Positions 55,640 to 64,000 of a stretch of DNA of 64,000 nucleotides are shown here, piece after piece. Made by a program: the position numbers and the translations under genes. Origin of the DNA: Lateolabrax maculatus (taxonomy: Eukaryota > Chordata > Actinopteri > Acropomatiformes > Lateolabracidae). Every line of letters begins with the position of its first letter. Positions within the stretch are counted from its first letter, which is position 1. The notes below the pieces were generated by a model. That model had not been told where the DNA came from and searched no databases. It saw only the letters and a program-made list of their open reading frames with translations. The stretch spans positions 8,633,001 to 8,697,000 of the forward strand of contig CM062200.1 of assembly GCA_031216445.1 (NCBI GenBank), in the 5' to 3' direction.

Positions 55640-57946
55640 CACCACACACAAAGCAGCAAATGCACACACATTTTTCACACACGAACACTATACGGAATAG
55701 TTTCGATTTCAGTCACAGCAGAAGGCTTGGCCACAAGAGATTGTGCTGGTTTGAGCCGGCATGGACCAGATTTTACAGGCTACAAAGGAAGCAGATTACC
55801 ACTTGTATCGAATTCCGTATTGGATAAAAAAAATCTTTTGTTTGAAAAAAAATTGCTGATTATCATAACAGAAAAATTGCAGCAGTGCAATTTTGAATAC
55901 TGGCTGGCATCACAAAAACACAAGGAAAGGCGCTCATGCAGGAGTAATTATAACATTTACAATATTCTGTATTTACTGCTCTATATCTCTTGAGCAACGC
56001 AAGCATCGTTGGCTGTACTAAAGAATGGATGCCAAAGAAAAATAAAGCTAAAGAGGAAGAAACAAGAAACACAGCACAACATGCCCCTCGTATAGTTTTA
56101 ACAAATCCTCCACGAGGACTTGCAATCAGTCAGGCAGCACAAATGAGCTAGAACAAGTTTTGTTTGGTACCCATTGACTGATGGCAGAGCTGGGGTGAGA
56201 GATCGCAGGATCTGCTGGGTTTATATAACCACATCCACAGTGTAGTTTTAAACTTTGGCCTCTTCAATAATGCATTCTTAGTGGGGAGTTGTTGCTTAAG
56301 TTAGAAAAGACAGTTTCCTCTCTTAAGTACGTCTTGTTACTGCCGACGTTTTCAAGGAAAAGAGTTCTTCAGAAAAACATGCAATTATACTTGTTTACCT
56401 CCCACATTACAGATATTGACAATATTTTTATATTTGCAATAATGCAGTGATCCGTTGTAGTTATATGTTTTGATTGGTGGAAAAAACAAAAGTGATGCAG
56501 GATCTATTTTTGAGATGCTTCTAAAATTACAGGGGGGAATGCTGTGACAAATGCAAGATTGATATTTTTGTTTGTGTTTTATATAGTATAGATTCCTCCT
56601 GAATTTATTTATTATTATGAGACAAATTTCCTTGAGTATGTTTACTAGTGGTGTAATATAAATAGAGACAAATGTATGCAGTAAGCTAGTGTTTTTTTTT
56701 ATTATTTAGGATTTCAGTATAAAAAGTGCAAATGCTTAAATGTTTTGTCACTTGTTTTGAATTTTTTGAACATAAAAATGTCATTTTTATTTTATCTCAA
56801 AGTTAGCAAGTTTGTAGTCCATGATCTTAGAACTCTCTCCTTACATGATTCAAAACCATACAGACAAAATTCAAAATAAACAGAACAAGTAATAGTGGCC
56901 CTGAGTCTCCCTTCAGATCTGCTAACCTTTAATGTTGGCCTGAAAAAAAAAATCACCTCTAAAAGGCTTACAAATCAAGAAATGTGTCCTTCCTCCTTTT
57001 CAGCCAAACGTGTTGCATTCCCACGATATGCCCCAGCCTTTTCTTTCCTTCTCTAAAGCCCTCACTTACGAACAGACCAGGGAAGTAACCTTTTTAATTG
57101 TGATTGGGCATAATTAATGGCAAATGGGATTGTTTCCCTCCCTCAAATGTCTGAATCATTATCAGAGATCCAAGGGTTCCCAGGACAGGGAATAGGAAGA
57201 GCATTTTTTATTTACTTCACTTTAAATTTTCTATTCTCTTTCATCAAAAATGTATAGCTATGCTAAGATTCATTTTTCATGATCTTGTGGCTGTTCCAAT
57301 AATAAGCTGCACTGTATGTATATACAGTGGTAGCCTTACATGGCTTTCCGTACATAATCTAAACAGCATGCACCTTTTTATTGAGATGCATAAACTACAT
57401 GAAATATTGACAGCATATCAGCATTGATAAACAGTGGTACAAATGGAGTGGCTCAGCATTTCTCTAACTCGGTTCCAAAGGGCACATATTTCTTTTTATC
57501 CTTTTCCAGAGAATTCAGCAAAATGACAGATACAAAATATTTTTCCTCAACATTTAAAACTGTAACTGTGCAGACTATATTTTACCCATTTTTCTTCCCC
57601 CTTGCTATATCAGCTTTTGTGATGTGACTTCCTTGATAATGTTAGTTGATATTGCAAGTCGAGCGATCCATTCTCTCCCTTTGTTTAATGTGACAGCGCC
57701 AGGACTTGATCTTTGTTTGTTCAAAAAAGTCAGCCCGAGCGGTGTGTTTAGCTTTTGTTTAATGTGTTTGTCTTGTGATTTCCAAATGCTAAACATGCAA
57801 ACAGATAAATCGTCAAGGTTAATTCTGTACCCAGCCACATGACTGATCTTCTTCCTGCCATGTTTCTGCTTTTTTAATTCTCCTTCACTCTCTCTATCTT
57901 TCTGTCTTTTGCTCTCATGATGCAGTTGATAAAGTTACGTGAAGAG
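30554..57946 (+). CDS. vti1a: VTI1A, Qb-SNARE (5' part; remaining exons beyond the right edge)
   Basis: SNARE acting in endosome-to-TGN and intra-Golgi fusion. Five coding exons: 30554-30647, 35899-35957, 36919-37029, 52598-52675 and the 21-nt microexon 57926-57946. Phases agree and give 121 residues so far. The start MSSDFEAYEQDFGTLTAE matches the known N-terminus, and EQMDLEVREIPIQSR and RSRIAYSDEVRNELLGDD are near-identical to mammalian VTI1A. These exons cover the N-terminal three-helix domain; the SNARE motif and C-terminal anchor must lie in exons after 64000. The microexon encodes LIKLREE, the seven-residue insert of the neuronal (beta) isoform. Introns are 5.2, 1.0, 15.6 and 5.2 kb. 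Identity is secure. Confidence 0.96.
30648..35898 (+). other. vti1a: vti1a intron 1
   Basis: 5.25 kb, AT-rich. Contains a terminal-inverted-repeat element at 34478-34906. The stretch 35440-35700 is less AT-rich and could be functional, but shows no recognisable motif set. No exon or RNA gene seen. Confidence 0.7.
34478..34906. mobile_element. Non-autonomous DNA transposon, TIR GTCCCAAATTC-TACTA
   Basis: The left end reads CATGTCCCAAATTCCTACTA and the right end, reversed, CGTGTCCCAAATTCATACTA. The roughly 430-bp body has no ORF. Ends with GTGTCCCAATTC-like sequence are, from memory, typical of an abundant fish non-autonomous family. Target-site duplication is unclear. Confidence 0.6.
35958..36918 (+). 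other. vti1a: vti1a intron 2
   Basis: 961 nt between exons 2 and 3. I see nothing beyond ordinary intronic sequence and a short CA-rich run near 36090. Confidence 0.7.
38560..38830 (+). promoter_or_regulatory. Candidate conserved non-coding enhancer
   Basis: A dense set of homeodomain-type cores is present: TTAATTGG at 38681, GATTAATC at 38694, TTAATCA at 38734, CTAATTTTAATTAC at 38777-38790. There is also a palindromic double E2-box CAGGTAGCACCTG at 38746-38758. The motifs are seen; conservation and enhancer activity are inference. Confidence 0.35.
40672..40685 (+). promoter_or_regulatory. CTCF-like motif, plus orientation (one mismatch)
   Basis: GCAGCAGATGGCGG matches the CTCF core except at the first base. 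It lies in vti1a intron 3 and points in the opposite direction to the sites at 12729 and 17491. Confidence 0.45.
46380..46830 (+). repeat. Pyrimidine-rich low-complexity tract
   Basis: Long CT-rich runs (cctcctcc, ctctcctctc, tctttctttctgtc) dominate. This explains the open frames seen on both strands here. A GC-richer core at 46530-46680 lies within. Confidence 0.6.
46930..47300 (+). promoter_or_regulatory. Candidate conserved non-coding block
   Basis: Non-repetitive, balanced-composition sequence between low-complexity tracts. It contains a TCF/LEF-type ATCAAAG at 47061-47067. Single motif, so the call rests mainly on composition and is weak. Confidence 0.25.
47590..48000 (+). promoter_or_regulatory. 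Candidate conserved non-coding block
   Basis: Balanced-composition sequence, clearly different from the AT-rich intron around it. It is open in two frames on opposite strands without resembling any protein. It could be a regulatory element or an unrecognised repeat. Confidence 0.22.
48122..48169 (+). repeat. (GT)n microsatellite, interrupted
   Basis: GT units at 48122-48150 and again at 48158-48169, separated by a short T-rich interruption. Confidence 0.85.
51911..51973 (+). repeat. Compound (GT)n/(GA)n microsatellite
   Basis: GT runs broken by AT and GA, ending in GAGAGAGA. Intron 3 of vti1a, about 0.6 kb before exon 4. Confidence 0.85.
52352..52386 (+). repeat. (CA)n microsatellite
   Basis: About 17 CA units, 212 bases upstream of vti1a exon 4. 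Confidence 0.9.
55180..55490 (+). promoter_or_regulatory. Candidate conserved non-coding block with 7-bp inverted repeat
   Basis: Balanced-composition island after 2 kb of AT-rich sequence. TCCTGAC at 55246-55252 and GTCAGGA at 55265-55271 form an exact inverted repeat with a 12-nt spacer. The block ends at the CA-rich stretch. Function is inferred only. Confidence 0.3.
55586..55635 (+). repeat. (CA)n microsatellite
   Basis: About 25 uninterrupted CA units, the longest in the window. Responsible for several spurious His/Thr and Cys/Val open frames. Confidence 0.92.
57000..57200 (+). promoter_or_regulatory. Candidate conserved enhancer with homeodomain cores
   Basis: TTAATTGTGATTGG at 57094-57107 is followed by TAATTAATGG at 57111-57120, close-packed homeodomain, PBX-like and CCAAT-type sites. 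Inference from motif density. Confidence 0.33.
57655..57845 (+). promoter_or_regulatory. Candidate element with 13-nt direct repeat upstream of the microexon
   Basis: TTTGTTTAATGTG occurs at 57680-57692 and again at 57754-57766, with CTTTGTTTG at 57711 between. Forkhead/TCF-like words. It lies 80-270 nt before the vti1a microexon, so it may act in transcription or splicing. Confidence 0.33.
57926..57946 (+). CDS. vti1a: 21-nt microexon of vti1a (LIKLREE)
   Basis: TTGATAAAGTTACGTGAAGAG is flanked by a strong pyrimidine tract ending atgcag and by donor gtaagt. It keeps the frame (phase 0 both sides). Its peptide LIKLREE is the seven-residue insert that defines the brain isoform of mammalian VTI1A. 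The UGC immediately before the acceptor AG is the type of signal used by SRRM4-dependent neural microexons. Skipping would join exon 4 directly to the next exon, still in frame. Confidence 0.92.
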
Positions 57947-60900
57947 GTAAGTGCTTCTCTGCTCTATTTAAATTCTGCTTTCCCACTGAAATTTAAAATT
58001 TCCCTCCTCTCGCCTGTAGAAAATTAAAATCAGCTCATTTGGACACTTTTTTCCCCCATGACTGATTGAACAGCTTACAGGCCAAGCCAAAGATAATTTA
58101 TTCGCTAAAGGCCAGTTTCACCAGTTTCCCCTACCTTAAATAACAGAAAGAGAAGATAAGATATTATTTCTGATTGTCCTTTTTGAAGACAAATATTGGG
58201 GAATGAAGCAAGGCTTAGAGTAGCTTCTGTTATTAGCCTCAACACAGTTTAGATCAACTTCTTAGTTTCAAGAGGGAACTGCTGCTTGTAAGATTTACCA
58301 TCCCTTATTTTTTTTTTGAATGGGGCCATATTAGTTGCTTTCTGCCTTTTTGTAATAAATTGGATTGAGGTTATCATTAGTGATATGATATGTGTTTAAG
58401 GCTATACATGATGACTGTAGGGTAGTTGTTTTGTCATTCACCACTGCATTGACATTACCACCATTGCCAAAGATTACTGAACTCAATTCATGACATTTTA
58501 ATGCATTTCATTGTTCATACTCTATAATGTGCAGTGTAAGCAACCATACAGAGCTTGAAAATGTAATGAAACTGCTTAAGCCAGTAAGTGTCAACTCAAG
58601 TGTTATTTGTGGGCTCCATAGAAATTCAAACAAACAAAAATGTCAAAAAACATGTCGATGTCTAAATGAAGTTCTTGCAACCATCAGGTACTGTATACTG
58701 CTCTATACTCGTGTTAATTTATGAAGGTGTCCATCAAAATTAACGCACGTCGCACAACTCTTCTCCAGTACACCAATTTATGAACATGCAACACCTAACA
58801 TAGTATTCTGGTGTAGCCGATAAAGTTAACTACAATACACAACCAGCAGAAACAAGGATCCTAATTAGCTTGTTGCTTAACTGATTAGCAAATACCAAAC
58901 AAGGAATGCTATCGTAAGGTTTTGTGAATTCATTATTACCAAATAAGTGCCTAAATTAATGATTAGGATTATTTTACTATTCCTAATACTTTTTGTAGAA
59001 GTTTCCTGTATCCACTTCCATTAGCAACAGTTGGCATTACTCTCTTTATTACTACTTTCTGTCTTTAAGGTTGTAAACGAAATGTTGGAATGAAATCGTG
59101 GTTCCTTGAACTTTTAGGTCCTTATAGTATCTGTATTCACTGTAACTCTAATACTAGATACACTAATTGAGCTGCTCCACTCATAATTAAGTACAAATTG
59201 ACTTTGTAAATTCATCTTTCAGTTAAAAATAATTGAAGCAAATATATATTATATTGAACAGCCGTGCCAACCCGTCCATTTATCGAGTTTCTTTCAATAC
59301 TGAAACTTCTACTCCAAACATCATTCAGTCATGTAGCAAGCATGATACTTTAATCAGCAGTCAAAAAAATCCTGGTTGTTGATTTCATGGTCAGAACAGG
59401 TGGTTTATTAAGTTAGATGCAATGTCACTAATATTAGCTTTAAATGCCATCACACTTTAACAATAATGTCATTTTTTAATAACACTGAGCTACTGAGTAA
59501 ATATCAAATATGCACTTTACAATCATAGATTATATTTAGACAAAGTGCATTTACCTCTAATTGACTCAGACATTCGAAATTTTACAATTTTGTGGGTTAT
59601 ATTATTGGTTGTCCTTTGAAACATGACTGAACTTGTATTTACAGTTGTACTTACAAGATGTTGTTAAATGTGCCTTTGAGTGAGGCTATGTTCAAGAGGG
59701 CTTCGACTGAAGCAGAGTAATTCGATTCCTATCAAAGGCTCACCATTCACACCTATCCATAATTTAGAACGCCAACCTGGCCCAGATGCCATGTTATCAC
59801 ACTTTTCTTTTATTTAGCTGCACTTTTGTTTCCACTTCTTCTTCCCACATTTTTGTGCGTTTCCTTTTAGCCTGAGGTTCAGAAGACATCTTGAGTTACC
59901 TCACCTGTCTACCCCTTTTGGAATGGCCCAATCTGTGTAATCGGGCTTGATTCTGCGCCCTCTTCGCCATCGCACTTCTCCATTGCAGTCTTTTACCCTT
60001 CTGCTCTTCCTGCATTTGAATCAAAGGCTGGTACAGCTTATACACACTTAAGCCTTGCTTTTAAAAAACTATACTTTTTTTCTTCAGCTGAAAAACATGT
60101 TTAAATATTTAGCACCCATATTCACAGCTGTTTGACACTTGTAATTCCTCGTCTTACAAGTCCCAAACAAACGGCACAGAAGATCACACAGTCAGTCTGA
60201 ATCACAGCTGTCATCATTATTCACTTTGACTCTCCCCCACCCTTATTGAAATAATAAGGAAATCATCTGAACTTTGGAAAATGGTGATAGTAACCGCCTG
60301 TGTTTGATATTGAAAAAAGGCAGGAGAGCGAAAGAAGAGGAGAGAGATTTCTTTTGAGCTACAGCTGCATTGTTCTGGGGCTCCCTGTTAATAACTTACA
60401 ACTGAAGAGTGTTTCTTGACGCAAAAAAGCACAACAAAAAAACACCATTTTCGTGGTTCCTAAGAAGATCTTTGTTCAAAATGTAGGTGTCAGATGAAAA
60501 GGCATACATGCATAGGCAGAAATGGTGGGGGGTGGAGGGGGGGGTTGCATCAGTGCACTCAGAGATGCACAATATTTATCATATATTGTATTTAAATCCC
60601 TGCTTGAAGGCTCCACGAGACGATCAGATAGGATTTTGATGAGATCCTTAGTTTAATGGCAGATCTGAATTGCAAGCCAGTATTTGAGCTCGAATAGGTG
60701 TTAGGGTATGTGTGTCTTTGCCTTATTCCGAAGGTTTTTCACGATTGTTATATCAGAACCACAGGGGTCAAGCCTTGATATGGGAAGTTGTAGCACAGTA
60801 AGGGCTGGCAGCCACTTTGCATTTCCTTCGACAAAAATGCTGACAAGGAGGTCTCGGATTTTGGCTGCTAACTGCAGAATGAAACCGTTGCTGAACACTT

Positions 60901-63900
60901 CGATACATTCACATTTTTGTGATTGTTGTGTGACATTTGAATATTGGAACAAAATTGCTTGTCAGGATAGTAAGAGCCTCATTTTATATTACGTTTGTAG
61001 ACATAATCTCTCTACCAGCCTCGACTGTGACTATTAGTGTAGGATGTTTAGTTTTAATTGTACATGTTCCTTTTCATTATTTTCCATGGTTTCATCCTTG
61101 GTCTATGGCTGGATTGTTTCATTATTAGGGCCATCACAGTGTGCCATTACTGGAATCTTAGTGGCTGAACTCTAACCCTTTCCTTCAGGTTCTGTCACCG
61201 TCAAACTCAGGGCGCATTATTCTAATGATCACACACACATATACACCGCCACTGCCACTGCCACCACTACCCCCCAGCACCCCCCCTCCCAACTTACACA
61301 CCCACCCACACTCTCCCTCCCCTCCCCCCGGCCCTAAAAGAAGACAGAACGAGGGAGAGAAGAGAGAGAGAGAGAGAAATTCAGGAGGAGAAAGCTTTGA
61401 AGTGGCTTTCCATCGCAGTGAGTCTGCCGGCCGTCTCCCCGAGACGTGTCACCTTTGCCGAGAGGGAATAGGAAAATCACGTTTCGAATGGTAATGATAA
61501 CATACTAATCACTTGAGCTCTTTGAAGAACCCGGGGAGTGCGCTACTCTGTCAGTATCCCTGGCTGCCTCATGCTCCCAGGCACACACAGGCACTGCAGC
61601 CATGGTCTAGGTGTATTAGCTTAAGTATTGCATGTCAATACATCCCTTCTGATCCATAGGGGCTCATTATAGCCCAAGCTTGGTATCCATTTTCTCCCAC
61701 GTGCACACTGCCACTGTCTCTGCTGGTGCCACTAGCACTTCCACACCCATGTAACCCCTCCCCAAAACCCCCTACCACACCCTTCACCAAAAAACACACC
61801 ACACCTTGCATCCTGTCCCACTCACCGTCTCCTGATCGTGTTCCTGCTACCAGCAGCCCATTTTACCACCCACCCACCCACCCGTTCTCCCATCCCTCAT
61901 TCCTCCCCCTGCCCTCCCTTTAACTATTAAAAAGTATCTCTGCAATTTTAAATGACATCTGTCAGCGGCATGAAGAAAAAGGAAGCGAGGGAAAGAAAAG
62001 AGTTCAGAGGGAGATTTCTCCTCCCTGCTCTTTTCCCATCCCTCTTATTGTCAAACTTTGAAAAGTGTGTCGTTGACTTTTTTTTTTTTTCTCCACGTTT
62101 TTCATTTCCTCTGAGTGATTAGCTGGTACACATTTTGACAGCCTAACCAAAACTAGAGATTTCACTTCTCCCCCTCCCCGTGTCCCCTTCACTCATGTGA
62201 TGGGCATAGACCCATGTCAGAGAGGCGGTTGTCATTCGTTGGGTTGTTTTTTGCGTGTCAAATATGTTACATCTGATCAGTTTCTTAGTATAGCATATTA
62301 GAAAGACCATCAAAACCAACAACATTCGAGTAAACATTTAAGTCTTCCATATTTTTACGGTTTATGATCTTCTCTACTGAATGCAGTTTGGATTTAATGA
62401 AAGCTGGGTCCTCGTTTGGACTTGCACGTAGAAAGTGTCTTTAGAGTGGACAATGTAGGGCTGTATGTTGTTTGAAGCTATGTTAGTATCTTAGATATGT
62501 GGTTGAAACTTTGCACTGAACAAACATAGACAACAATATACTTTATTGAGATTAAAACATGCCTCTGCCTAATGGGATAGACTGCATGGTGGTATTGACT
62601 ATCATAAGGAATTGTACATAAAATATACACGAAACTTGAATTACTGTACACAGTCTTTAAACACACCTAAATGTTTGTCTGGCAATTTGTAAAAAGGTGA
62701 AAGTAGTCTAGTTATTTTTAACCCATAACCAAAGTAACAATTTGGTCAATATTTAAAATCAGCTTGAAGCAACCCTGAAGATGAAATAAAATAACTGCAT
62801 AAAATAAAACAACTTCAATGTAATGTTTAATATCTAGGCATTATGTGAAAAAAAGAATGATCAAACGGACGGTACCGTGATAGAGTACAAGGGAATCTTT
62901 TAATGAGAGACATAGTTTATTAGATCTTGGGAATTGTGTTGAAAACATATACGGTCAGAATCACAGAATCTCACTTGCATCGAAATGCTGATATTTGGGA
63001 AACACCCTAAAAATGTCATGGTTTCACCCATGAAAGTAACAGGTCATCATTTTTGAATTTTTTTTTACATGCGTGTCCAAAACATAGACACATTGCCATT
63101 TTTGGCAAGTTATCACAACCACAACCAAAGCAAGTAAGATCAGTCATAGTTACTAAGCCCCTTTTGTACAATGGTTTCAAAACATTTTAGTAGGTGTTCT
63201 CAGCAAGAGATTTTCTGCTTTCTTAAAAAATGGTTTCCTGTACTCATTGAAAAATTGACTACCTGTAGCTGTTGAAAATGAATGAAATTCACTGTCCCTT
63301 GATGGTGGCAGTGGAAATAATGATGTTTAAACCAAATAGGAAAACATTTAAGACATTGTCAAGTAACGTCAACTCGTAACATGTGTACAAAACACATTGC
63401 TCACTCATTGCTGAAAACATTTTGCATATACATATTCTATTTAATTCAGGATAATAAAGCACACATTACATTGAGCAACACAAATTGTCAGGTATAGATC
63501 AACATGCACTGTCATCGATATAACCTGTTAAATGTGAATAAATGTAGCATTGGGTCCTTGTTATTTTTATTTGGATTGGAGAAAGTATTTAAAAAGCTAA
63601 TAATATGGCTTTTATGTGTCCTCTTCCATAGAACTGCATGTATATTTTGTAGGTATATCTTTTAATACAGGGTGACGTAATTTGATACGTGAACACAATG
63701 AAATTAAACCATAATGGTAGATTCCTTCGTTTGAGAGCCCCTAAGATGGAACCCAAGGCCATCAGTCAACAGATCAGATCTTGTCTTGCCTTGCTTGTCA
63801 GACATGAATTGTTTATCCATAGAGAAGAAACCAAAACCACTCGTGTTCTTGGTATCTAAGGAACTGCTATCAATGGATATGTGTACGCATGATATTCGAG

Positions 63901-64000
63901 CCCAGGCTAACACCTCGATACACATAAACATCCACTTTGAAAAAATGATCAAATTGCTTCCTTAATTATTAATGAAACACATCTTTTCTTGATATGCTCT
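57947..64000 (+). other. vti1a: vti1a intron 5 (continues past the right edge)
   Basis: 6 kb without a recognisable exon. It contains a candidate regulatory block at 60120-60420, less certain ones at about 60600-60900 and 61380-61620, and pyrimidine/C-rich tracts at 61225-61345 and 61735-61920. The remaining vti1a exons were not found before 64000. Confidence 0.65.
60120..60420 (+). promoter_or_regulatory. Candidate enhancer with three CAGCTG E-boxes
   Basis: CAGCTG at 60125-60130, 60205-60210 and 60362-60367. The first two share the longer context TCACAGCTGT, and the second overlaps a TGTCA TALE-type core. Suggestive of a bHLH-bound element; conservation is not tested. Confidence 0.33.

Larger units (their letters stand above)
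52676..57925 (+). other. vti1a: vti1a intron 4
   Basis: 5.25 kb upstream of the microexon. Region 53150-55050 is very AT-rich. Candidate regulatory blocks lie at 55180-55490, 57000-57200 and 57655-57845, and a CA microsatellite at 55586-55635. No gene seen. Confidence 0.7.

Noticed and set aside
55497..55827. Several open frames of His/Thr or Cys/Val repeats
   Set aside because: They are translations of the CA microsatellite.
61225..61923. Proline-rich open frames
   Set aside because: Come from C-rich and CACC-rich intronic tracts.

Overview
This is a window of vertebrate nuclear DNA, almost certainly from a teleost fish. The genes are split by GT-AG introns, long introns are full of CA/GT microsatellites and AT-rich sequence, and fish-style short non-autonomous DNA transposons are present. 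I rebuilt five protein genes exon by exon. In every case the exon phases fit and the joined reading frame stays open.

Layout from left to right: (1) a CD63-like tetraspanin on the minus strand, about 162-2809, with its last exon beyond the left edge. (2) A smooth-muscle-type myosin light chain kinase on the plus strand, 6906-15227: 17 coding exons, 864 residues, Ig-Ig-FN3-kinase-calmodulin segment-Ig. (3) coasy (bifunctional CoA synthase) on the minus strand, 17056-21532: 9 coding exons, 558 residues, tail-to-tail with the kinase gene. (4) zdhhc6 (ER palmitoyltransferase) on the minus strand, 25108-28878: 10 coding exons, 411 residues. (5) vti1a (Golgi/endosomal SNARE) on the plus strand, from 30554 past the right edge. 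Its first five coding exons are spread over 27 kb, and the fifth is a 21-nt microexon. zdhhc6 and vti1a are head-to-head, as in human.

The genes do not form one pathway. The tetraspanin, ZDHHC6 and VTI1A proteins all belong to the endomembrane system, COASY makes coenzyme A (ZDHHC6 uses its acyl form), and the kinase acts on myosin in the cytosol. About half of the window is vti1a intron, where I see no further genes. Several blocks there look like candidate conserved regulatory DNA. In human, VTI1A lies next to TCF7L2, so these could serve that neighbour, but this needs an alignment.

I found no viral insertion, bacterial-type system, CRISPR array or tRNA. The points most worth following up are paired perfect CArG boxes upstream of the kinase gene, the vti1a microexon, CTCF-like sites in divergent orientation, a 41-bp-arm hairpin repeat, two terminal-inverted-repeat elements, and a tetraspanin that lacks the usual cysteines of its small intracellular loop.
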